Shown: in pieces, positions 1 to 5,613 of the stretch
Numbering within the stretch: the stretch's first letter is position 1
Layout: every line of letters begins with the position of its first letter
NCBI GenBank assembly: GCA_012719255.1
Contig: JAAYAS010000107.1
Coordinates: forward strand, 1-8,932
DNA from: Microbacteriaceae bacterium
GTDB lineage: Bacteria > Actinomycetota > Actinomycetes > Actinomycetales > Microbacteriaceae
DNA: 8,932 nt
Reading direction: 5' to 3'
The notes under the pieces: generated by a model
The model's database searches: none
What the model saw: the letters and a program-made list of their open reading frames with translations, nothing else
What the model was told of the DNA's origin: nothing
Translations under genes and position numbers: made by a program

Positions 1-51
1 CGATCGGCGCGCGCCGCGCCCGCCGGGGATCGCCGCGCGGCGCCGCCGCAT

Positions 52-67
52 GTCACCCCAGGGTGGC
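52..67. promoter_or_regulatory. 16-bp palindromic operator candidate upstream of the kinase operon
   Basis: The sequence GTCACCC-CA-GGGTGGC is an inverted repeat with 7-bp arms and one A-to-G departure from perfect symmetry. The symmetry extends outward to ATG/CAT at 49-52 and 67-69. It lies 64 bases before the kinase ATG. A perfect version, GTCACCC-GC-GGGTGAC, occurs at 2890-2905 before the surface protein gene. Two near-identical palindromes, each in the upstream region of a transcription unit at this locus, fit a dimeric regulator site. That the adjacent LuxR-type response regulator binds it is inference. Confidence 0.6.
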
Positions 68-119
68 ATTCGGCGGTGTCGATCGGGTCTCGAACCGGCC
101 CGCGCCGGGGACGCGGGCG

Positions 120-125
120 TAGGCT
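120..125 (+). promoter_or_regulatory. -10 element for the kinase operon, probably leaderless
   Basis: TAGGCT fits the actinobacterial TAnnnT -10 pattern. It ends six bases before the kinase ATG at 132, so the expected transcription start falls on or next to the A of the start codon. No Shine-Dalgarno sequence precedes the ATG, which agrees with a leaderless mRNA. No convincing -35 hexamer is seen at the usual distance, so activation from the palindrome at 52-67 is possible. Confidence 0.45.
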
Positions 126-131
126 CCGAGC

Positions 132-2201
132 ATGACGACGGCCGAGCCGATGGCGGCGGGGCGTCGAGGGCCGCGGGCGCGGCCCGCCCGAGCGCGCCGC
201 ACGCACGATCCCCGACGGTGGCTCCTCGCCGCGGCGGTCGCGGCGTGGACCGCCTACTTCCTCGTGCCCGCGCCCGCCTGGGCCTTCGCGATCGTGCCGA
301 TCGCGGCGGCCGCGATGCTCGTGCTCGAGGCATGGCCGGCGCTCGCGGCGCTGCTCGTGCTCGCCGCGAGCGAGCTCGTCGCCTTCGGCGCCGTCGACTA
401 CGGCGGCGTCGAGCTGCTGCTGGCGACCGTCGCCGTGCTCGGGCACCTCGGCCGGGTGCACCGGCCGCTGTGGTTCGGGGCGGCCTGCGTCGTCGCGTTC
501 GCGATCTCGACGGCCCAGCGCCTGCCGGCCGAGTGGCCGTCGGCGCTGCTCACGGGCCTGCTCGTCTACGGCACGGTGTGGGGCTTCGGCCGGCTCGTGC
601 AACGCCGCGCGACGGTCGCCACCCGCGCGGTGCGGCGGGCCGAGGCGATCGCCGCGATCGACCTCGAGCGCATCGTCGACGGCGCCGCCGGCGACGAGCG
701 CCGGCGCATCGCCGGCGGCGTGATCGGCCCGCTGCACGACTCGCTCGCGGGCATCGCCGCGCTCGCCCGCGCGCCCGGGGCTCCGGATGCGCGGCTCGCG
801 GCGATCGCCGAGCACTCGCGCTCGACGATCGCCCGGCTGCACGCGGCGCTCGCGCCGCTGCGGGCGGGCGAGGCGCCGCGGTCCGCGTCGGCGGTGCCGG
901 CGGCGGGGGAGGGCGCGGGCGCTCACGACCTCGGCGCCGACACGGGGCTCGGGCTCGACGAGCGCCGCCGTGATCCGCTCGGCGCGCTGCTCGCCCGCCG
1001 GGTGAGCGGCGTCGCGCTGCGGGCGCTCGGCGCCTTCGGCGCGACGGTCGCGATGCTCGGGGCGACGGCGCTCCTCGGCGGCGACCCGTCGCGGACGGCC
1101 TACCTCGTGCCCGCGGTGCTGCTGCCGATCGCGATCGTGCTCGGCCGACGGCTGCCGCTGCTCGCCGGGGCGCTCGGCCTCGCGGCGCTCGCGGCCGCCG
1201 CGCTCGACGCGCCGCACCCGCCCTCGCCGCTGCTGCCGAGCGCGATCGCGCTCGGCGTGCTCTCGTGGCGGCTCGTCGTCGACCTCGAGACGGTGCTGCC
1301 GCAGCGCGGCCGCACCGGCGCGGCGCCCGACCGCGCGGCCCTGCTGCGGCGGATCGGGTTCGGGCTCACCGCGCTCGGCGCGCACCTGCTCGCCTGGCAG
1401 CACGGCCGCGCCGGCGTCGCGTTCATCGTGCTCGTGCTGCTCGTGGCGGTGAGCTGCGCCCTCGGCTGGGCGCAGCGCGACCGCATCACCCAGCGCGAGG
1501 AGGCGCGCGCCGCACGCCACCTCGCGCTCGCGGCGGCCGCCCGGCAGGACGCGCAGCGCGAGGAGCGGCGGCGCATCGGCCGCGAGCTGCACGACCTCGT
1601 CAGCCACGCCGTCGTCGGCATCGGCCTGCAGGCGCGGGCGGCGCGGCTCGTCGGCACCGCCGCGGCCCGCCGCGACGCCGTGCTCGCCGGCATCGCCGAC
1701 GTCGCCGAGGCCGCGGTCGTCGAGCTCGCCCGCTGCCTCGTGCGCGAGGCGCTCACCAACGCCGCGCGGCACGCGCCCGGCGCGGCCGTGCGGGTGCGGG
1801 TGCTCGGCGACGGCGGTGCGGCGCGCGTGTCGGTGCGCAACGGCCCGGCCCGATCGGGCTCGTCGCCGCTCATCGAGGGGGCGGGATCCGGACTGCGCGG
1901 CCTCGCCGAGCGGGTCGCGGACCGCGGCGGCGAGCTCGAGGCCGGGCCGCTCGACGACGGCTTCGAGCTGCGCGCGCGGTTCCCGCTCGTCGCGCCGCCC
2001 GCATCCGCGCCCGCGGCGTCAGGGGCCGCGCCTGCCGCATCCGCGTCCGCTTCGTCCGAACCCGCCGCACCGGCGGCCGCCGTACGGGCCGCATCCGCAC
2101 CGGCCGCGTCCGCGCTCGTCGCGGCCGCCCCGGCCGACGCCGCGCCGGCCGCATCCCCGCACCGGCCCGGCGCGGTGCTCGCCGAAGGAGGCGCCGCATG
2201 A
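132..2201 (+). CDS. Sensor histidine kinase, NarL/LiaS-like, with two sensor-DHp modules and a shortened catalytic linker
   Basis: A 689-aa membrane kinase expected to phosphorylate the response regulator that overlaps it by ATGA. Seen: hydrophobic segments at about residues 30-160; a HisKA_3-like stretch from ERRRI (189-193) in which Ile198 sits where the phosphoacceptor His should be; a second hydrophobic block at about 286-447; then ERRRIGRELHDLVSH (478-492) with phosphoacceptor His487. The ATPase N-box is REALTN with Asn543, and the G2 box is GAGSGL (583-588). A tail rich in Ala, Pro and Ser runs from about 620 to 689. Family members usually have about 100 residues between the phosphoacceptor His and the N-box Asn; here there are 56, so the end of DHp helix 2 and the first ATPase strands seem missing. 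Most relatives have one sensor module. Autokinase activity may be reduced or absent. The start at 132 is chosen because of the -10 box just upstream and the lack of a Shine-Dalgarno for any ATG nearby. The signal sensed is unknown. Confidence 0.88.
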   Translation: MTTAEPMAAGRRGPRARPARARRTHDPRRWLLAAAVAAWTAYFLVPAPAWAFAIVPIAAAAMLVLEAWPALAALLVLAASELVAFGAVDYGGVELLLATVAVLGHLGRVHRPLWFGAACVVAFAISTAQRLPAEWPSALLTGLLVYGTVWGFGRLVQRRATVATRAVRRAEAIAAIDLERIVDGAAGDERRRIAGGVIGPLHDSLAGIAALARAPGAPDARLAAIAEHSRSTIARLHAALAPLRAGEAPRSASAVPAAGEGAGAHDLGADTGLGLDERRRDPLGALLARRVSGVALRALGAFGATVAMLGATALLGGDPSRTAYLVPAVLLPIAIVLGRRLPLLAGALGLAALAAAALDAPHPPSPLLPSAIALGVLSWRLVVDLETVLPQRGRTGAAPDRAALLRRIGFGLTALGAHLLAWQHGRAGVAFIVLVLLVAVSCALGWAQRDRITQREEARAARHLALAAAARQDAQREERRRIGRELHDLVSHAVVGIGLQARAARLVGTAAARRDAVLAGIADVAEAAVVELARCLVREALTNAARHAPGAAVRVRVLGDGGAARVSVRNGPARSGSSPLIEGAGSGLRGLAERVADRGGELEAGPLDDGFELRARFPLVAPPASAPAASGAAPAASASASSEPAAPAAAVRAASAPAASALVAAAPADAAPAASPHRPGAVLAEGGAA

Positions 2202-2869
2202 TCCGCGTCATCATCGTCGACGACCACGACCTCGTGCGCTCCGGGCTCGGGGCGCTGCTCGCCGCCGAACCCGACCTCGACGTCGTCGGCGTCTTCGCCG
2301 ACGGTCGCGGCGCCGTCGACTTCGTCGCCGAGCACCCCGTCGACGTCGTGCTCATGGACCTCGCGATGCCCGGCCTCGACGGCGTCGCCGCGACCCGGCT
2401 CGTGCGCGAGGCGAGTCCCGCGACCGCCGTCGTCGTGCTCACGACGATGCCCGACGACGAGCACGTCGAGCGGGCGCTGCGGGCCGGCGCGATCGGCTAC
2501 CACCTGAAGTCGGGTTCGACCGGCGCCCTCGTCGCCGCCGTGCGCGAGGCGCACCGCGGCCGCCGCAGCTACTCGCCCGAAGTGCTCGACCGGCTCACCG
2601 AGCGCTTCGTCGCCGCCGCCGAACAGCAGCGCCCCGGCGGCGGCGTGCCGCCCGAGCTCGCCTCGCTCACCCCGCGCGAGCTCGAGGTGCTCGTCGAGGT
2701 CGGCCGCGGGCGCACGAACCCCGAGATCGCCGCGGCGCTGCACCTCAGCCCGACCAGCGTGAAAACGTACGTGACCCGCATCCTCGCGAAGCTCGGCATC
2801 GCGAACCGGGTGCAGCTCGTCGTGCTCGCGTTCCGCACCGGGCTGGTGTCGAGCGACGCCGTCGACTGA
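2198..2869 (+). CDS. LuxR/NarL-family response regulator
   Basis: A 223-aa cytoplasmic DNA-binding regulator. The receiver domain (1-120) shows the acidic pair Asp8-Asp9, phosphoacceptor Asp54 in VVLMDLAMPG, the switch Thr82/Thr83 and Lys104. The C-terminal LuxR helix-turn-helix (about 156-212) shows LTPRELEVL, NPEIAAALHLSPTSVKTYV and ILAKLGIANRVQLV. All receiver key residues are present, so it looks fully functional, unlike its kinase. The ATG overlaps the kinase stop as ATGA and is preceded by GAAGGAGG at 2184-2191, which indicates translational coupling. A perfect 16-bp palindrome begins 20 bases after its stop and precedes the surface protein gene. The same motif precedes the kinase, so self-regulation plus control of the surface protein is a reasonable inference. 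Confidence 0.95.
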   Translation: MIRVIIVDDHDLVRSGLGALLAAEPDLDVVGVFADGRGAVDFVAEHPVDVVLMDLAMPGLDGVAATRLVREASPATAVVVLTTMPDDEHVERALRAGAIGYHLKSGSTGALVAAVREAHRGRRSYSPEVLDRLTERFVAAAEQQRPGGGVPPELASLTPRELEVLVEVGRGRTNPEIAAALHLSPTSVKTYVTRILAKLGIANRVQLVVLAFRTGLVSSDAVD

Positions 2870-2889
2870 GCGGCCCGGGGGCGCAGCTC

Positions 2890-2905
2890 GTCACCCGCGG
2901 GTGAC
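2890..2905. promoter_or_regulatory. Perfect 16-bp palindrome, operator candidate for the surface protein gene
   Basis: GTCACCC-GC-GGGTGAC is fully self-complementary over 16 bases. It sits between the regulator stop and the LPATG protein start, 125 bases before the chosen start. It matches the palindrome at 52-67 in all but the two central bases and one arm base. As RNA it could also fold into a short stem, so a weak terminator role cannot be excluded. There is no U-rich tail, and the second copy upstream of the kinase favours an operator. Confidence 0.6.
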
Positions 2906-3030
2906 CGGCGCCGGCGAACTGCCCGCCGACGGTGATTCCGCCGCCGAGCGCGGCTTGCGACGGTGGTCGTCGGGTCATCGCCGACCCGCGATCGACCGTT
3001 CCCGACGAATCCCCGAGGATGCCCACGAAC

Positions 3031-4545
3031 ATGACTGAGAACCGACACCGAACGATGCGCCGGGCAGGAGGCCTCGTCGCCGCCGCGGCGCTCGCGACGA
3101 CCGCGGCCGTCGCCGCCGCGCCGTCGCCGGAGGCCGACGCGCAGGAGCTGCGCACCTTCACGATCGGCACGACCCTGCTCGACGAGGCCTGGGAAGAGGC
3201 GATCCCGTTCCCCTCCGACTTCGAGATGACCTACGACGTCCGTCTCGACGGTCAGCAGGTGCCCAACGAGTTCGAGCCGGGCCACCCCTTCTACAGCATC
3301 GACGCCCCGGCGGCGGGCTCGTACACCGTGTCGATCGTGCCGAACGCCGCTGCCGCCGCCGGCAGCACCCGCGCCGACTTCGACTGCTGGTACTTCGATC
3401 TCGACGCGCCCGACGAGTTCAGCCCCGCGCCCGTGACGCCGCTCGCCGGCGGCGGCTGGACGGTCGAGGTGAGCGGCACGCAGTCGACCGGCTGCGTCGA
3501 GATCCGCGAGATCGTGGTGCCGTTCGACCCCGAGATCACCACGAGCATCCTGCCGTTCAGCTACGGCGAGCCCGAGATCGTGGTCGGCGACCTCGTCGGC
3601 GTGCTCTACCGCGACGGCGCGCGCGTCGGCGCGGTGCCCGACCTCGACGACCCGGCGGCGCCGCTCGTCGTCGAGCCCGGCGTCTACCGCATCGAGCTCG
3701 AGCCCTCGGCGAGCGCTCCGGCCGACCTCGACCTGTCGACCTGGACGATCACCGACTGGCAGTGCCGCGGCGCCGGCGAGAGCATCGTGGTGCCGAACGG
3801 CGGCACCTTCGAGGTCTCGCACAACGACCGGATCAACTGCATGATCACCGCCAGCGATTTCACCGGCGACCTGGGGCTCGACTACCGCACCGAGGGCGAC
3901 ATCGGCGTCGACTGGGACGGCGTCGTCGGCGAGCCGGGCACCGAGTTCGTGCTCGAGCTCGACGTCATGAACTTCGCCGGCGTCGTCGACGGCACGGCGC
4001 CGACCCTGCCGGTCGCCGTGCGGGTCGACTTCGGCGACAACACCGCCACCGCCGCCGAGTTCGTGCTCTCGCCCGGCTGGCAGGTCGTCGAGACCGGGGA
4101 GGGCTGGATGCGGCTCGGCTACGACGGCGTGCTCGAGCCCGGCGAGACGCAGCAGCTGCGCCTCGGGATGGTGCTCACCGGTGCGACGCCGACGAGCGCG
4201 ATCCGCGCGTGCGTCGAGGCCCTCGACTTCGTCGAGCGCGACCTCGGCAACAACTGCATCGGCGTGCAGGCGGTCGCCGACGGCGGCGACGGCGACCCGG
4301 GCGAGACCCCGGAGCCGACCCCGACGCCGACCCCGACGCCGACGCCGGTCGAGACGCCGCTCCCGACCTCGACGCCCACTGCGCCGCCGACCACGACCGA
4401 GCCGGCGGCGAAGGCCGATGACCGCCGGGGCGTGCTCCCCGCGACCGGCGCCGAGCCGGCGACCCCGGGCATCCTCGGCCTCGCCGCCGTGCTCGCCCTC
4501 GCCGGCGGGCTGCTGCTCGCCTCGCGCCGCCGGGCGGCCGAGTAG
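3031..4545 (+). CDS. LPXTG-anchored cell surface protein with disulfide-paired beta modules
   Basis: A 504-aa predicted wall-anchored protein of unknown role. Seen: a signal peptide with Arg residues (to Arg11), an Ala-rich core (15-30) and a likely cleavage after ADA (37); an acidic ectodomain; a Pro-Thr stalk (about 424-465, with PTPTPTPTPTP at 429-439); sortase motif LPATG (469-473); a hydrophobic helix; and an RRRAAE tail. Six Cys fall in three close pairs: 119/155, 245/270 and 394/409. The segment around 235-275 resembles the Trp-Cys...Cys-Thr-Ile modules of Gram-positive surface proteins. The part at about 280-412 looks like a DUF11/CARDB-type Ig-like fold (PGTEFVLEL, LEPGETQQL, LGNNC). 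These domain calls come from pattern only. Start: GAGG (3015-3018) is 12 bases before ATG 3031. ATG 3019 directly abuts it and GTG 2932 would add a non-signal-like extension; ATG 3055 is also possible. No sortase gene is in the window. Its upstream palindrome links it to the two-component system. Confidence 0.85.
   Translation: MTENRHRTMRRAGGLVAAAALATTAAVAAAPSPEADAQELRTFTIGTTLLDEAWEEAIPFPSDFEMTYDVRLDGQQVPNEFEPGHPFYSIDAPAAGSYTVSIVPNAAAAAGSTRADFDCWYFDLDAPDEFSPAPVTPLAGGGWTVEVSGTQSTGCVEIREIVVPFDPEITTSILPFSYGEPEIVVGDLVGVLYRDGARVGAVPDLDDPAAPLVVEPGVYRIELEPSASAPADLDLSTWTITDWQCRGAGESIVVPNGGTFEVSHNDRINCMITASDFTGDLGLDYRTEGDIGVDWDGVVGEPGTEFVLELDVMNFAGVVDGTAPTLPVAVRVDFGDNTATAAEFVLSPGWQVVETGEGWMRLGYDGVLEPGETQQLRLGMVLTGATPTSAIRACVEALDFVERDLGNNCIGVQAVADGGDGDPGETPEPTPTPTPTPTPVETPLPTSTPTAPPTTTEPAAKADDRRGVLPATGAEPATPGILGLAAVLALAGGLLLASRRRAAE
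4315..4347 (+). repeat. CCGACN hexamer repeat encoding the Pro-Thr stalk
   Basis: Five consecutive CCGACC/CCGACG units followed by CCG encode alternating Pro and Thr. Such tracts span the peptidoglycan in wall-anchored proteins, and their length can vary by slippage. Further imperfect Pro/Thr codons follow to about 4410. Confidence 0.8.
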
Positions 4546-4555
4546 CCGGAAGAAC

Positions 4556-4599
4556 GTGCGGGGGCCGTGGACAATGAGCTGCGGACACGGCCCCCGCAC
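4556..4599 (+). terminator. 14-bp hairpin terminator after the surface protein gene
   Basis: GTGCGGGGGCCGTG (4556-4569) and CACGGCCCCCGCAC (4586-4599) are perfect reverse complements around a 16-base loop. The hairpin starts 10 bases after the LPATG gene stop. No U-tract follows, as is common for terminators in high-GC actinobacteria. It separates this unit from the tRNA promoter. Confidence 0.75.
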
Positions 4600-4605
4600 C
4601 CCGGG

Positions 4606-4635
4606 TTGGCGCTTCTGCGGAAGGTGGGCTAAGCT
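4606..4635 (+). promoter_or_regulatory. Promoter of the tRNA-Gln gene
   Basis: TTGGCG (4606-4611) and TAAGCT (4630-4635) are separated by 18 bases and fit a housekeeping sigma-70-type promoter. The predicted transcription start is near 4642, about 15 bases before the mature tRNA 5' end. Confidence 0.6.
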
Positions 4636-4656
4636 GTCCTGGTGCCTCCGGGCCCT

Positions 4657-4728
4657 TGGGGTATGGTGTAATTGGCAACACGGCTGATTCTGGTTCAGTT
4701 GTTCTTGGTTCGAGTCCAGGTACCCCAG
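4657..4728 (+). tRNA. tRNA-Gln (anticodon CUG)
   Basis: A 72-base cloverleaf can be drawn completely. The acceptor TGGGGTA (4657-4663) pairs with TACCCCA (4721-4727), with discriminator G4728. The D stem is GTGT/ACAC. The anticodon stem GCTGA (4683-4687) pairs with TCAGT (4695-4699) around loop TTCTGGT, giving anticodon CTG at 4690-4692, which reads CAG. The T arm carries GGTTCGAGTCC. CCA is not encoded. In most actinobacteria this tRNA is charged by misacylation and then amidation through GatCAB. Confidence 0.97.
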
Positions 4729-4732
4729 CGAC

Positions 4733-4774
4733 GAGCTCCGCAGACCTTCGGGTCGGCGGAGCTTCTTCGTTTCC
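4733..4774 (+). terminator. Rho-independent terminator of the tRNA, with UUCG tetraloop
   Basis: AGCTCCGC (4734-4741) pairs with GCGGAGCT (4756-4763). After one A-G mismatch, GACC (4743-4746) pairs with GGTC (4751-4754), closing a C(UUCG)G tetraloop of the extra-stable kind. A pyrimidine-rich tail (TTCTTCGTTTCC) follows. This is the most classical terminator in the window. Confidence 0.85.
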
Positions 4775-4782
4775 CGATCGTG

Positions 4783-4788
4783 TATGGT
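4783..4788 (+). promoter_or_regulatory. Weak -10 candidate for the 203-aa hypothetical gene
   Basis: TATGGT just after the tRNA terminator resembles a -10 hexamer. No clear -35 is seen 16-18 bases upstream, where the terminator stem lies. If used, it would give a leader of about 150 bases before the ATG at 4944, which contains the hairpins described separately. Confidence 0.3.
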
Positions 4789-4912
4789 CGGCCCCACGTT
4801 CAAGAGTCGTGACGCGAAGCACCTGGCTGGTCACGCGACAACCCGAATCCATCGATTCCCGGGTGTCCCAGGGGAAGAACGGGCTCACGAGACCTCGTGA
4901 CGCAAGCATCGA

Positions 4913-4937
4913 TGGGGCGCTGCCCCGGAGAGGGGCA
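4913..4937 (+). promoter_or_regulatory. Alternative hairpins over the ribosome binding site
   Basis: Three short blocks lie in series: GGGGC (4914-4918), GCCCC (4922-4926) and GGGGC (4932-4936). The middle block can pair with the first (3-base loop GCT). It can instead pair with the third as TGCCCC/GGGGCA (4921-4926 with 4932-4937) around loop GGAGA. The second form holds the Shine-Dalgarno GGAGAGGGG (4927-4935), eight bases before the ATG at 4944. The two folds exclude each other, so the leader could switch translation. GC-rich sequence makes chance hairpins common. Confidence 0.4.
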
Positions 4938-4943
4938 TCCACG

Positions 4944-5555
4944 ATGTCCGAGATCAAGTACGTCGATCCCCGTCGAGGCGGCTGGTGGAGTGCGCTCGGC
5001 CTCAGCTGCGAGCGCATCCCGGTGAACGGGAGGCGCGAATCGGAGGCCGAGCGGGCCGCGCTCGCGGTGCTGGCGGCGCATCCGCCGATCGCCTTCGCCG
5101 GCGACGCCGAGGGCGGCACGCTCACCGCGGCGCAGCTTCGAGAGCGGATGGAGCGCGCCGTCGAGGAGGCCGCGCAGGAGGCCGAGCGCCGCCGCGAGGC
5201 GGACGCCGAGGAGCGGCGCCGGTTCGGCTGGGCGAGAGTCGAGGAGGCGCTGTCGGCGCCCGACGCCGACGAGGTGGTCGCCGAGGGCCGCTGGGCCGGG
5301 CTCGCACGGGGCGAGGCGATCGCCTGGTGCTGGAACCTGTTCCAGTACGAGCCGCACGGCTTCGTGCACCCCGGCTCGCAGTTGCGCCTCGAGGCGATGC
5401 AGACGCTGCGGGCCGGCGGCCTGCCGGAGGTCTTCGGCTATCCGGAGCGCGCTCGGGAGCACATCGCCCGCGGGCTGACGCCGCGCGAGTACCGGCGGCA
5501 CAAGGAGGCGCTGGGCGCGGGTACGTTCACCGACCTCGACGTCGAACGCGGCTGA
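4944..5555 (+). CDS. Hypothetical protein with central charged helix
   Basis: A 203-aa protein I do not recognise. Seen: an N-terminal stretch with GGWWSALGLSCERIPVNG (12-29); a long Glu/Arg/Ala-rich segment (about 60-105) that reads as one extended helix or coiled coil; and a compact C-terminal part (about 122-203) with AIAWCWNLFQYEPHGFVHPG and LTPREYRRHKEAL. There is no signal peptide or membrane segment, so it is probably cytoplasmic. The ATG at 4944 is preceded at eight bases by GGAGAGGGG. The frame stays open upstream through the tRNA, but that part is not credible as coding. The gene stands alone between a tRNA terminator and a convergent-gene hairpin, so context gives no function. Base composition and codon use match its neighbours. 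Confidence 0.8.
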   Translation: MSEIKYVDPRRGGWWSALGLSCERIPVNGRRESEAERAALAVLAAHPPIAFAGDAEGGTLTAAQLRERMERAVEEAAQEAERRREADAEERRRFGWARVEEALSAPDADEVVAEGRWAGLARGEAIAWCWNLFQYEPHGFVHPGSQLRLEAMQTLRAGGLPEVFGYPERAREHIARGLTPREYRRHKEALGAGTFTDLDVERG

Positions 5556-5572
5556 CGGCGGACGTCGGCGGT

Positions 5573-5605
5573 GGGCCGCCCGGGCGCTCGGCGCTCGGGC
5601 GGCCC
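5573..5605. terminator. Bidirectional hairpin terminator between convergent genes
   Basis: GGGCCGCCCG (5573-5582) pairs perfectly with CGGGCGGCCC (5596-5605). The interior continues pairing as GGCGC with GCGCT (one G-U), leaving a TCG triloop, so the stem is about 15 bp. It lies 18 bases after the plus-strand stop and 9 bases beyond the minus-strand stop, and can serve both genes. Confidence 0.75.
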
Positions 5606-5613
5606 GCCCGCGC

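Noticed and set aside
1100..2743. Long minus-strand open frame opposite the kinase and regulator
   Set aside because: A shadow frame produced by GC-rich third positions. The plus strand carries clear kinase and regulator motifs, and the antisense product is a low-complexity Arg/Ala/Ser sequence.
2961..2998. Hairpin CGGGTC/GACCCG with outer CGGT/ACCG arms before the surface protein gene
   Set aside because: Stems of 6 and 4 bp with a six-base internal loop are expected by chance at this GC content, and it does not cover the start region.
2932..3030. GTG start giving a 537-aa surface protein
   Set aside because: It would put a non-hydrophobic 33-residue leader before the signal peptide and lacks a ribosome site at the right distance.
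4315..4410. Hexamer repeat as a CRISPR or regulatory repeat array
   Set aside because: It is in frame, has no spacers and simply encodes the Pro-Thr stalk.
4657..4728. tRNA-Gln as an integration site of a mobile element
   Set aside because: No repeat of the tRNA 3' end, no integrase and no shift in base composition is seen in the window.
2569..4803. Long minus-strand open frame of about 744 codons
   Set aside because: It runs antisense to the regulator, the LPATG gene and the tRNA, and its product has no recognisable domain, so it is not credible.
4656..4943. N-terminal extension of the hypothetical protein through the tRNA
   Set aside because: The tRNA-Gln gene and its terminator lie in this stretch, and a good ribosome site marks ATG 4944.
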